From Numida meleagris (taxonomy: Eukaryota; Chordata; Aves; Galliformes; Numididae), in assembly GCF_002078875.1 (NCBI RefSeq), contig NC_034413.1, forward strand, positions 62,240,453 through 62,304,452: a stretch of DNA of 64,000 nucleotides, read 5' to 3'. The translations under genes were made by a program, and so were the position numbers. Positions 48,001 through 60,800 of this stretch are shown in pieces. The first letter of the stretch is position 1. Each line of letters opens with the position of its first letter. The notes beneath the pieces were generated by a model. That model had not been told where the DNA came from. It did not search any database and saw only the letters and a list, made by a program, of their open reading frames with translations.

Positions 48001-49327
48001 TCGCTATTGACTGTAACTCATTAAACCACCATACCTGCAGCCAGTTCAGAAGCCACAGGACCTGATCATGCCATGGAGGTGGGAGTACAGATGAACACCA
48101 CGGGCTTTGCCTTCCGGACACTTCCCTGCAGTGATGGAAAACGGTTGTATCCTGCTTTTTGCGTGGAATCAACAACAAATTCCAATTCATACAACATCCA
48201 CATCAGATGGCAGCAATAGGCAACAATCACACGCCAAAAATAATGACCATCATGAATTTCGTTCTTTCTTGAACAGTATGTTTTCCTACAGCTAATGATG
48301 CTGCTCACAGAGATGCTTCCTTTAAATACATATATATTTACCATCTGAGGACCAGCCTCAGTCTTCTGCGGCTCAAGAGCAACACCAGCACTCCCTGCTG
48401 CCAAGAGGAAACATTGCAGAAACGCAGGGCAGCAGAGGACACATGAAAATTTGTTTTCGCATTTTGTCCTTCTCCTGCATGGAAAAAAAAGGGGGGAGGA
48501 GAGGGATGGAGGGGTCAGGATAAATCTCTGTGCCTCAAAGCATCCCTTGGTGGCTACCCCACAGGGTGTGTGCCATGGGATTATATGGCAACAGTGGGGG
48601 CTGCCAGCTGGTACGTGAGCTGCAGTGACCTCAATACCTGTTTTCCTTCTCTTCTTTAACTGCTTACCTAAGCCATATTTTGGCATATTTGGTGTATTTG
48701 AGGCAGCCAAGAAAGCAGCCCCCTCCTCTAGATGCTGGGTGACCAACTGGCTGCTTCACCTCCCACTTGTTACACTTGTGCCACCCGGGAGCAGGGCAAG
48801 TCCCAGTCCCAGGTGTCCCTTCCTCGTGGGAAAGCTCAACTTGTGTCTTCACATTCTTACACTCCCTGGGCAAGCTTGGAGCTTCTGGGCTGGGGAACGA
48901 GTGAAGTAAATGGGGGAGATCATTTTCATGATCCTAAAAGAGAAGGTGCCCCCAGAAGAGCCAAGTGCATCAATGTGAGTCCTTCAAACAGTGCTGGTGG
49001 ATCCAGCTTCTGATGTAATACATGCAACTCCAGGTGCAGTGTGGGGAAGATGGGCAGGCTGGGGGGCAGCCAGCTGCCTGAATAGCTTTTTATGGAGAAG
49101 TTACTGAAGTGCTGATCGGAGGGGTGATGGAAGTCTCTGTGGGTCACCCCAAAAAAGTGTCCCCATCCCCTAGGCTAGGGAGCCCATCAAAGGAATGAGG
49201 TGGGCTAGGGTGCAGGAGAGGGTTAAAATCAGCCGCATGCTGTGCCTGTTAATGGTTAGCCCCAGCTCACACTGCCCATTAAAAGGTTTTGTATTTCTTG
49301 TGGCCTTTAGTGCAACTGCGAAGAGCC

Positions 49328-49343
49328 AGCACCATCTCGTGGT
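49328..49343 (-). promoter_or_regulatory. CTCF-like motif in the ITGB5-MUC13 intergenic region
   Basis: The minus strand reads CCACGAGATGGTGCTG, close to the CTCF core (CCAC-N-AG-rich, ending GGCGCTG) with one main mismatch. Motif match by eye only. Confidence 0.35.
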
Positions 49344-50516
49344 GACGACTCCGCCAAGCTGCAAGTGAGCAAAGCAACAGCCTGAAGGCTCATCCGTCCC
49401 TACTGCCCCGCCTGGGATGTTAAAATATATCCTCTCTGAGCATCTCATCCCGACTAAACTGGAACTGCTTTGATTCGTGCTAGGGGAGAGCCACAAAAAC
49501 CAAAGACATACAGCACAAGCAGAATGGAAACCCCAAAGAGATTTCCTTTATGTGTGCATACGTGGGGGAAGCATCATTAAATATGATTTACTGAGGCAGC
49601 AGGTAGAGGCTGTTAGCCTCGGCTCTGCCAGAATCTCTGGCAAAATTCCCACTGAGCTCAGGAAAAGCGCAGGTCCTGAAAGCGCTGTGGTTACGAACGC
49701 CTTGCCAAGGGCACTCACCCTGCAGCGCTGTGGTTTGAGCCCATCATCGGAACCCTATTGCTTTGCTTATTTTTCTAGAAAGCAATTTCTGCCCAGCGTT
49801 AGCTTGCTGCAGAGTGTGGTGAACATTCTACAAGGAAAGGCCTTGCTGTGAAAGACCTTGTTCCATGTGTGCAGCACATGCCCTGCTTCGCTTACAGGGC
49901 TGATGTATAGAACCACAGGTCCTCTTCAGGGACCCCAATTCCCATCAGTTTCAGCACAAGTCAGGCACTGAAATACCTGCCTGGATCTGACCCCTGATTC
50001 CCACCAATGTAAACATTCCTCTACTTGAGAAGGAATTACACACCTTAGCTGTGCAATACTGTCTTGATTTTCTTTTAATGTCCCAGGTATTGAATATTTA
50101 AAAATAGAAAAAAAGTGATTTCTTTGAAAAGGAATGTGATCCTAAGACCTAAGTGTTTCCTGCTATGGCCTCTGTCGTGGCAGCTCCCTAGTTTGGCTAA
50201 TCAACCCTGAAAAAGGGCCTCTGCAGATTACAGATTCTGGAGAAAGTCTTTATTCCAAAATCTTGCTTATGCAGCAGACTTTTTTTCTTCTGCCTACACC
50301 TGGTTATGCATGACTAAAGCAGAGGCAGAAGTTCCCTAATGTTTAACCAGGTGGTTTCAGAGGGCACAGGGCAGGTGGCAGTGACACGCAGCAGGGGCAT
50401 GGGAGACGAGGAGACATCTCCGGGAGGCGGAGCGCCTTCCTCAAGCGATGGCCAGGTTGGGAAATCTGTTGAGACAAATGTCCTTCCAGGTGTCACCAGA
50501 TGTTATTGTTTCAGAT

Positions 50517-50632
50517 CACAAAATCATAGAATTGTTAAGGTTGGAAAGACCAATTTGATCATCCAGTCCAACCATCAGCTCATGCCTGTGGCCTTTCTAG
50601 ACCACGTCCCTCAGTGCCACATCTCCACAGCT
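50517..50632 (-). repeat. CR1 LINE 3' fragment
   Basis: Minus-oriented: aaaatcatagaattgttaag, gttggaaagaccaatttgat, then the cctcagtgccacatctcc segment. Confidence 0.9.
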
Positions 50633-51019
50633 CCTCTGTTTCTTTTTCTGTCTGCTTTGCCCAGATCTCCCATAGCTTTGAGTACTCCTTCTGGGAGCTG
50701 TTTGGCTGCTGTCCACGTCAGTGCCATCAGAACCAATGGCTCATCAATGGCTCAGCATTGGGTGCAATGTCCCCATGCTGCTGGCTGCACCCTTCCTTTG
50801 GGTCCCTTGGGTCTGTGACATTGGGTCTAGGTCACTTATTAACAACCACTATGTCTATCTGACCTTATTTCTCCTGTCACTTATTTACTCCACTGACTTT
50901 CGTTTACTCCTACTGTCTCTTCATTCCCTATTTACTTCTTGCTGGTTGGCTCATCCAGTGAATCCACTGCAAAGACTATGGGGGATGTGGGAAGCTCCAA
51001 GCATCTCCAGCAGCAAAAA

Positions 51020-51240
51020 CAGAACCGTGGAATATGCCAAGTTGGAAGGGACTCATTAAGATTATCGAGTCCAACTCCTGGCTCCACGCAGGACCTCCCG
51101 AAATTCAAACCCTGTGTCTGAGAGTGGTATCCAGATGCTCTTTGAACATTGACAGTTCGAGGCTGTGTCCACTGCCCTGGGGAGCCTGTTCCATGCTCAG
51201 CACCCTTTGGTGCAGAACCTTTTCCAGAGCAGTATTTTAC
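51020..51240 (-). repeat. CR1 LINE 3' fragment
   Basis: Minus-oriented: aagttggaagggactcatta, then tcgagtccaactcctggctc and gccctggggagcctgttcca. Confidence 0.9.
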
Positions 51241-51807
51241 CAGCAGTTGGAGCATCCTTCGCAGGGCACTTGCTGGGTTCTTTTTTCAGCCTTCACAAGT
51301 CTGGTGCTTGCGAATGGAGCAGCTTTGTAAGGGTTCCTTGGAGGAATTAATTGACTTTGTCCAGGTTTGGGGAGCATGAGCTGAACATACAGATTTGTGC
51401 AGAAATTATTTTTTTTAAAAAATCAACAACAAAGCATACTAAGCTCTAAAAGCAGTAGTCTAAGGACAAGGAAGCCCATAAAGCATGCAGGTCACAGATA
51501 ACAGGAAATAAAGGTTGAAAAAATACCTGTTGTTCCTTCAGTTGGAAGGAGTGCTAAAGTTCACCCACAAAACAACAAACCACTAAGGTCAAAGAAAGTA
51601 GAGGAGTGAAAATCAAGGCTCTGGGGAACCGCCTTACCTTTATTGCTCACCCTTACCTGCTAGTGACTGCAGCCTGGATCACAATGTGCAGGATCGGTGT
51701 AAAACCAGCCTCATAAAGGAAACAAGGTGCTTTTTTATCGGCTGAAAGCTAGAAAAATGCAAAATGCTTCCTGCTCCCAGGCCTGAAAGGAGCAGCCTTT
51801 CACATAC

Positions 51808-52068
51808 AATCATAGAATCATTTAGGTTGGAAAAGATCATTAAGATCATTTAGTCCAACTGCCAACCCACCCCCACCATGCCCACTAACTGTGACCTTCA
51901 ATGCCACATCTCCACATTTCTTGAGCACCTCCAGGGACGGTGACTTGACCACCTCCCTGGGCAGCCTGTGCCAGTGCCTCATCACTCCTTCTGAAAAGAA
52001 ATCTTTCCTAAAATCCAAACTGGACCTCCTCTGTCGCAACATAAGGCATAACCTCTTGTCCTAAAGTG
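51808..52068 (-). repeat. CR1 LINE 3' fragment
   Basis: Minus-oriented: caatcatagaatcatttagg, ccaccatgcccactaactgt, ccacctccctgggcagcctg. Well preserved. Confidence 0.93.
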
Positions 52069-53956
52069 AAAGTCTGGGTGCTGGGGAGTTCTTGGACACA
52101 GCGTCTTACAGCTCATTTTCAATACTGGTTGCAGCCTGAAGCAGTTCAGCCCATCCTTACCCCCATCTTATCACATCCCATCCTCCTGTAAGGCAGCTGC
52201 CCAGGTCCAGGCTCTCAGCCCACAGCCATCCACAACCCTGTGCCTCTATCTGACCATCCTGCATCACCTAAATGTACCCAAGTGTCTCCAAATAAAGTCA
52301 GCATATCACGTCTTAAGCTACCCAATACCTCCATACAAGCATCTGTCCCTGACTCCTCTATTTAGCATTCCCTGTGCAGATGTGCCAAGAAATCTCTCCA
52401 GTGTCACTCTCAGTCTAGGACAAAAGTGGGTGGCAGACTCGAGGGGACACAAGAGGACACCCCAGGTCACAGGAGAGCAGGAGGGTGGGAAAGCTCAGGA
52501 CCCCAAACATGCTGTGGAAGCTCCCTGGAGGCTTTGCCCTGCCTGCAGCACATCCCTCTCAAGCTGTAGGGTGAGGGTTTCTCCAGTGCCCAGCTGGGTC
52601 TGGAGGATATGCAGCTGGAACAATGCATGTGGCAGGCAACAGTCCAAACCACTGCTAACGGCCATTTTCCATGTTCGCATTTCACAGCAGAACTATACTA
52701 GAGAAGACATGAAATATCTGAGAATTTGCAGTTTCAGTACAGAATTTCAGTCCAGACAAAATAGCTCTCTCAGCCTTTGCGATGTTAAAGAGCAACAGGT
52801 GTATTCCAGTATCTGATGGCCCCTCCCTAGAACAAGCCAAACGGGAATTGGGTGAGCTGCAGAAACCAGCTTTGAACAACAGGAGCAATGGAAATTTCTC
52901 AGAAGTTAAATGACACAAACACCTGACTATTTTGCCACCTCTAGTATCAATGACGCTGAATTTCTCCATATCTCACCCTCAATAAAGTTTTACAGCATTG
53001 GGTTGTGGTTATTACTGAGCTTTCAAATCCGTGTTGCTTTGCAAGAGAGTTAGAGAGAACACTTTCAAACCTTCTCACGCAGAGCAGCAGGTCCTGTCAC
53101 AGGTGTTTTAAGGGATCCTCTGCACTAAGCTGTGGAAATGGGAAGTTTGTCCCAATTAAAGGCCAAGGTACACGGGCTGTTACTTTTAATGTAAGTAAAT
53201 CTGTTTGTTAGATTACCAATGACAAGGAAGAGGGGTCCAACCAAAAGAAGTTGGCTGAACAAAGTCAAGCCTGCGCTGAGCTTAATGACTGCTTGCCATT
53301 TGCTGTGTTTGCATCCCATCTGTTCGTCAGTACCTCATTCCCTTAAAGCCCCCATGAAAAATCAGGAAAAAGCGTACTCAGAAGAGAAGTCAAGAAAATA
53401 AGACCAAATTTCTACCATCCTTTGAATAGCATGTAAAAAATAGCTAAATCCTGTGAATTTTGCTTGCACAGAGGAAATGCATGTTGAGATGCACGCAGCC
53501 AGTGGTGAGTGGCTCAAGCCACCAGAACCTGCCTCCGGCAGCCAAAGATGGCAACAGTCAACTGGAAGAGAGCAACTCTGCCAGTCAACCATGAAAACCC
53601 AGAAAAGCAACACAGAGAAACTTGCTCCCTTGCTCACCAGGCTACTTGTAAACTTGTAATTTGACAGGTTTCAACATAAAATAGTCTTTGAATTTGTAAA
53701 TAACACCACTGGGCAGCAACGTAAGAAAGCCTTCGTACTGAGGAACAATAATATTTAATAGGAAACGTTAACCTGCATACATGAAAAAAAAAATAACCTT
53801 AGAACATGAGATTAAATTATGCTTTAAATGAACATAATCTATAAATATATGTACATTTTTGGACATTATATTATATATATATAAAGAAATGCCAACGCCA
53901 GTCAACAGATAATGCACATGTATTCTCCATAAAATGCAGATTTTTTAACAGAATTA

Positions 53957-54767
53957 TTTATTAAGTAATGAAAAAGAATAATTTAAGATGATCTAAACTT
54001 ACAGATTGCAAGAGGAAAAAAAGTGCTAACATTTTCCATAGCAGCTGAGAACATAAAATCAATGTATTTGCGTGAGATGGAGAACAACAGTGCTTGTCTG
54101 AAGGTAATGGTTTTTGTGGCTGTATTGGGAAGGAAGGCTGCATAAGAGGTCAGACAGGGCCATTGTCTCTCACAACAGGTGCCAACAGAGATCTGAACTG
54201 AATGCTTTCAGAGAGGAAATATTGGAGGGCTGAGGAAAGGAGAAAGACTGATATAGAAAAGAGAACAAAGTTAGGTCCTCATGAATAAAAGTTTTGATAC
54301 TGTTTGATGTGCCCAAAGCTATGCAGGCAGCCTCTGCCTGAAGCGAGTGAGCACAAACGTAGGCAAAGCTCAGGCAGCTGGTGCTTTCAGCATCACACAT
54401 ATTGCATGGACCATCTTTCAGAAGAACTGAAACACAGCTGGGTTAAAATCCTGGTATCTTGTCTACACTCGCTTTCTTGCCAACACACTTGCCTCTTGAA
54501 AGGAGTCTAATGCTTATAGGACCCTTTTAGTTTTTTGAAGTCTTCTCCCTGCACTCTGCTTAATTTTTATTTTCCCTTATTTCAGAGAGTTATTGCCTTT
54601 CTCCTTCAAGTAGGGGGGTCTTCTTTTAGAAAATCTTCAGAGAATCTTGTACTACGGACTCTGTTGTCTCTGCTGATGAAATAACTGTGCTGGTAAGAGG
54701 CTGTGAAACTCTTTGGTCTGACCCCGTACCGTGGTCGTCGTCCATCCTTCTACTACTGGCCACTCAG
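53957..54767 (-). other. MUC13: Presumed MUC13 3'UTR
   Basis: After the stop, minus-strand AATAAA occurs at 54566-54571 (about 200 bp downstream) and at 53957-53962 (about 810 bp downstream). Either or both could be used. The sequence is A/T-rich with no coding features. Extent is inferred from these signals only. Confidence 0.45.
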
Positions 54768-54815
54768 TTATCTGCGTTGCAGCCGAAAGCCCTCGGGCTG
54801 CCGTGATATTTCATA
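54768..54815 (-). CDS. MUC13: MUC13 last coding exon
   Basis: Encodes residues 294-308, YEISRQPEGFRLQRR, then TAA. Acceptor CTCTAG after a T-rich tract. It follows the previous exon in phase 0, so YDDL and YEI become adjacent. Confidence 0.75.
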   Translation of the reverse strand, partial: YEISRQPEGFRLQRR

Positions 54816-57800
54816 CTAGAGAAAAAAGGAGTTGTTCTTGGTCAGAAAGCTTCTTTCTCATAACAGTTCAGCAAGTAACACACAGCACGCGGTGACCCTC
54901 TCTCTAAGCCCTCATGGAAAACCAAATGTATTTTACAGACCGCTTTTCATCAGTGAAAATTTGACATCTTTGGAAAGCTGAAAAAGCCAAAAACCATGTG
55001 AATCTGATCACACGATTCTATCGTGGTCCTACGACACAGCAGACCTGTGGGCAGTCAGACTGTTGCTTTGACCCTTGCTTTTCACACGTGCCTCCCATGA
55101 CTCAAGAACAATCACTAGGGCTTTAAAAAATCTTCATGAGATGTGTGCTATCTTTGTAATATGGAGGATGGACAGGAGTGGAGCTTCGGTTCTGACAATG
55201 TCAGTAGCCCACAGCACCACAGTTCAGGAACACAGTCCCCATAGGCCTGTGTGAAACACTTACCAAATCATCGTAATTCTTCTCCACAAAGTCACCTCTG
55301 TTTGAGGAGCGCACCTCGTAAGGGTTGTTTGGCTGATACCCTGGGTTTGCATGGCCAGAAGTGGTTTGGACCCTGGGGAACATCCTGGTCTCGTCAGAGG
55401 TACTTGAGAAGGAATTTCTTGGCTTTATCAACCTCTTTTTCTCCGGATCATGACTGCGCTTGGCTCTTCAAGAGGAAATAGAAGAAGAAAGGAATTTTTA
55501 CCTATTCAGTTGTCCCCTCTACCTTATTTTGAATGCTCAGTCCTGTTCTGAAACATGCCCTGGATTTTTCTAGCAAACATACTGTAGAACACCTAGTTGT
55601 CAGTGACAGGGTGCAAAGTTTGGCATCTCTTATCACATATGGAGATAAGCTGCAAAGAGAGACAGAGGGGAACATTGACCTCTTCCAGCTGACTGATGAA
55701 GGTTCCTTGATCACCACTAGCCCTAACTGATTGCTGAGAGGAGGAAATCAGACATCTCTCATAGGCCTTCTTCAGGCTCAAATGATGAATTTGAATTGCC
55801 TGTGATCACAAGCTCATACCTCGCACATAACCTCAGCACCAGCTTGTGCACCTGCTGGTGACCTATGCCTGCTATAGGAGGCCTTGTGGGAATCCTTACC
55901 TGGGCAGCACCGACAGGAAAGGCAGGGAAGGTGCTAAAGCTTGCATGGTTTGATTCACAGCAAAAGAATAAATAGTTCTGGGGAGAGCACATGGATGAAA
56001 GCAAATCCTAATGGCTGCATGACTTAGATGAACTTGTCTGCCCAGCTAGGCATGCAACCACATTTGCAGCCCTGCCCCTTTCCAAATTTCTGCTTCGCTC
56101 TCTAGGAACATGCAGCAATGGAGCTTCCATTCAGTTGTCAGAAATACTCTTACCTTATTGAAACAACTGAGACCGCTGCCACTAAACACAAGATAACGGC
56201 TGCCAACACCGTGCCCACTATTATAAGGATGAGTTCTTTGTCTGGAAAAACCAAAGAAACAGCAATTGAGAACTCATGGCAAATATTGAAGACCAAGTTC
56301 TGTTTCTCTCCCCTTGCAATTAAAGAATGAAAAAAAAAGATGTTATTCATTCCTAGGTTCCTGATGCTGCCTTAGTACAGCTGTCGATGTGGACAAAGAA
56401 TGCATGTGTGCAACAGATGCACAACATTAAACCACAGACTCTGCCATGACCAGCAGAGCAATCTGGCACATTCAATCACAGTGGGGGCATATAAGAAGAC
56501 AACAGGGAGCAGGGTTTCTCCAAAGAATGTTATGCCAAACACAAGTGTAGTGTATGTATCCTTGATTACTGCACAGCAAACATTAGTATACACCAAGTGC
56601 CAAATGGGGAAGTCTGTGTTATTCATGGAGTTTATTACTAAAGGGTCTTAAATCTGTGTTTAAATTCCCAGTGTGAGTGTTGATTTTGTGCATATTCGGT
56701 ATTTTAATTTGCTTTATGAAAAGGGCATTAAGATTTCCAAAGCTTTGTCAGAAAATGTATGTTCCATGGGATTACAATATCCTTCCTGTCAAACATTTAC
56801 ACCTGGCGAGTTACTCTGTGCTGCACTACCATCAGCCAATCTACAACAGTTTTAGGCATAAACCAAAGACTTGAAGATCTCACCTCTGCAAAGACAGGGA
56901 TGTTAAACATCTACTAGTTTAAGGATGAAGCAGTGTGAAAATCTGCCAAAGGGCAGCACGAGGATATACTTTCTACTTAAACAATGCCAAGTCATTGCGG
57001 AAGCAAAGAACCACCAGCGCTTGTTTTTCAATCTGCCTTTGACTGTGATAGATGCTCTGAGATTAGGCACATGTAAACACTAGCAGGGATGATGGATGTC
57101 CTAATTTATACACGAGAGAGTCTGTGCAAGGTGCAGAAAACAGCTGCAAAACAGACTCAGTAAATGGAAAAAGCTTTGGAAGTCCAGTCTGGTTTGCTTG
57201 TCCCATTACAGATGACACAGTTGGGGCCATCTTACCAGTATAGGATACTAGATACTATGCAGTACTTGCAAGCTGAAGCACAAACATGAACCAGTGGTTA
57301 GATATTAATGCAAGGACATTTCAAATGAGAACAATTCACCAATGTTTTTTTTTGGAATGACTAATTACAGGGAGTGATTGGTTGCAGGAGAAACTAATCC
57401 ATTGGTGGTGTGGAGTTCAGCATTGCATATCTTCAGATGAGGGCTAAATGCTTTGCAAATACCCCGTGTTTGACTAAAAGCTATTGGGCTTAATGCAGAT
57501 CTCATTAGAGAAAATGCTACTGTCTGTCTGAACATGAGATTTGAGGAATTATCCTTCCAGGCAATAGTGGAATTTTACTAATCTTTTTCTAGGCTGCTAC
57601 TTGTCATTTTTGTTGTCTCAGGCAGGTTAAACATTACTGCTTATTTTTCCATGCTGTACTTACTATTCTCACAGTTATCTCCAGAGTAGCCCACTGGACA
57701 TCTACATGAGAGGAAAAAAAAAAAAAGAAGAAAGATAATCATAGAATCACCAAGGTTGGAAAAGACCTACAAGATCATCCAGTCCAACCATCCACCAATA

Positions 57801-60800
57801 GCTCTCACTAAAGTGAGATAATATATATATTAATAATATAATAATATAATGTTGTTCAGTGGATGATCACAAAGCATTAGTGTATTTCCACACATTATTA
57901 GAAATGTCAGCAAGGTGCAGCAATCAAATGTTTCTTCTTTGATTCTATCTTAATATTAAATTGTTTTGTTTTGTTTTTAGAGGAAAACAATCAGAAAGCT
58001 TCAGGTTCTCAGCCTGGAAAAACGTTAAAAGGGACTAATATCTGCAAGGAACAAAGCCCCACATCTCTGTGCCATTTGGAACTGCAACCCACTGCTGAAA
58101 AGTACTGCCTTTATCAAAAGCTTCAACATCAGATCTGTAGGACAGGCAGCTCTTTATCTTCCTCCCATAGCTGTTTCTTAAATTTAAAACATCTTGACTT
58201 TATGGTAAGAAGTGGCTCTGTTCTGTGTGTAGCAGCAGAAACAACAAAAAGTGCCAAATTAACAGAGCTGGGGAGTGAGGTGCCACTGCCTATCCATGGG
58301 AGCAGAGCCCAGCTGGTGACCTACTCAGCTTCAGCAGCAAACAACACTGCTCTGTTCTGATCCTGAGCTGCCAGCTGTACTCACAGGGGGAAAAACAAGA
58401 TGAAATCACATCGGCCTGAAACTTATCAGGGAACAGAGTCCCCTCTGGTACCAAGGGAAATATTCCAGGGATTTAAGGCAATTCTTGCACTACTGCTTGT
58501 TGCTTACTGAGCACCTCAGAATACCACTTCCTGTGGGTCTGTTACTTTGGAAGGAATAGTGTATATTTAAGGGGGTATCCCACAAAATGAGTGTGAGGTA
58601 GTTCATCCTCTTCACTGACTCGCAGATGACCTTGGGCCTCCTTGACTTTTCCCTGGGGTATTCCAAGTGCATGCCAACAGCTAATAACAGCACCTAAACC
58701 ATCATCACTTGTGATGCTGTGGGGATCTGCCCACCTGTTAACTACCTCAGCTGCAGGTTGATCTTCTAGACTGAGAGCAATCCTGCTTTAGCTGTTCTTC
58801 TTCCCTATCTTTACCAAGAACGCAGGAATGTGGGGAAAAAGCTGAGTACTCACCTTACACATTTTCCACCCTCCTCTTTAAAGTTAGACATGCATTTGCA
58901 TTTTGGAATCCCATTTTGTCTTTCACAGAACTTGTTTGCTTTTGCTGAGCAATTCAAGCAATCTGTATTTTCAGAAGGAAAAATACAGAGTGAATTGAAT
59001 ATAGCCCTGCAAAGATCAGTCTTGTAGAACACATCTTGAAAGCATTTCTATTTTCTAATCACAGATAAAACCTGGGACAATTTCCACAAACCCCCCTCTC
59101 CTCTTTTTCCTTTTTTTTCCCCCTCAAGGTAAAAGCACACACAACTTTGTCGTGCATCAAAACACCAGAGCAGCCTTTTTAAGGTTATACACATGTAGAA
59201 CAGAATCTGAAATATTAAAGCACAAAATTTGAAGTAAATAGCCCTTGCTCAAAACATCCAGGTTCATAGTTCAGAATTGGAATCTCGCTAGGTTGCATCC
59301 TACATAGGCAACCCAATAATCCTGCAGGCTGACCTCACAGCAGGTGATCTATACAGCAAAAAATGGATCACATGCAGACAAGTTAGGAGCCAAAGGCCCA
59401 CACCAGACAGCATCTCTCTGGTCTTTATTGTAGCCAGCTTTTATGATTTTATCACGAGTGTTTGCAATAGTTTGTTTTTTTTCTTGAAACATCTTATTGT
59501 AGTCTTTTCCTGAAGTGTGAACAATTTTATTTTTCATAACAAGAAAACAAGGGTACATCTCAGTGCTCTAGAGGATTGCCAAAATATAAACATAGTACTC
59601 TTAAAAAATTCAAAACCAGTAGTCAAATAAGAACTCAACAATTTGCAGTTCCTAAAAGAATCATTCATTCTGCAAAAAAACAATGAGGGACACAGCTGTA
59701 ACAGATCATTGCAGTGAAGCATTAGATTTCCAGTTCTGTCAGCATCCTCAGGTAGCTTTTTTTCCAAAGTATGTCCTACCAGAGAAGGCTGAGAACATAA
59801 GCTTCAGTTTATTCCACTCTTTATCCACTTAGATGTCAATTCCTACCAAGAGTTCAACGATGCATATATATATAGTTATCCACTCACTAATTTCAGTGCT
59901 AATTTTCTCAAACTTCAGCAATTTGCTCTGTTGGAATAGAATTATGGATGTGTTCCAAGTGAAATGTGGGAGTGCGTTTTTACAGCTTGCTTAGTAAGAC
60001 ACACATCCCCTGATTTTCAGAGCTCAGCACGTTTGAGAGTTCAGGAAGACAGAGATAGGGATGACCAGGTCAGAATTTCAGGGATAGATAAAGTAACACG
60101 GTACTTACCTGAACAAGAATGTGTGTCCCACTCCGTCTTTGCGAAATCCTCTCTGCATACACATCTTGGATACAGATCCTCTTCACATAATGTGGTTGTG
60201 TTATCACAGCCATAAACAGCACAACGGCTTGTACCTTTAAAAGAGAAATAGGAAGCAACCTGGGTACTAGTAATATCCTTTCATAAAAAGCAGTGCACTC
60301 ACTCAGTAAATCATCAACCAATTTTTTAGCAGTTCTGAAGAAAAAAAATTCCAGATCCTTTTTCTGGGACAACAGTACTGTAGGCGCCTGGACCAATCCT
60401 ATCTTTTCCCTTGCTCTTTGGTTAAGGTCCTGTTTCCATCACATCTTCCCACATGCTGTTTGTCAGCCTCCTACAACAGCCCTATCCTCCAGGAAGAGAA
60501 ATTCTACCCACAAGCTCGGATTTGGAACAATAATTTTCTGACTTGCCTCAAAAATATATATATATATTAAAAAATCAGTGGACATTCAGTGGAGGGATGT
60601 GATTGTGCTGGTGCTTTGTGAGTTGTCAAGTGTTTCTCCTTCTCTCTCATGCTTAGGATACAGGAAATGTCGTGGCTCAGGTGGACACGGTCACCTTGGA
60701 GGCCAAACTCTGGCTACAAGCCATGAACTGGACTCGTTTAATTATTAGCTATGCCTTTTGTGAAGGCTACTTTCAAAATAGGAGCATGTTAGACAAAAGA

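Larger units (their letters stand above)
45751..53956. other. Intergenic region between ITGB5 and MUC13
   Basis: About 8 kb separating the ITGB5 promoter from the MUC13 3' end. It contains CR1 pieces at 45838, 46879, 47722, 50517, 51020 and 51808, a CTCF-like site at 49328-49343, and A/T runs near 53868. Frames of 100-170 residues here resemble no family and are judged random. Confidence 0.65.
57702..58853 (-). other. MUC13 intron within the second EGF-like module
   Basis: Bounded by GTGAGT and ATGTAG. Contains an A run, a short minus CR1 tail (57738-57813) and an A/T microsatellite at about 57818-57850. A 129-residue plus-strand frame here looks random. Confidence 0.75.

Noticed and set aside
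55273..55347. R-G-D in the mucin tail as an integrin ligand
   Set aside because: It lies after the transmembrane helix, so it is cytoplasmic and not accessible to integrins.
57971..58360. 129-codon plus-strand frame in a MUC13 intron
   Set aside because: Antisense to the gene, no recognised domain, no splice or promoter support.
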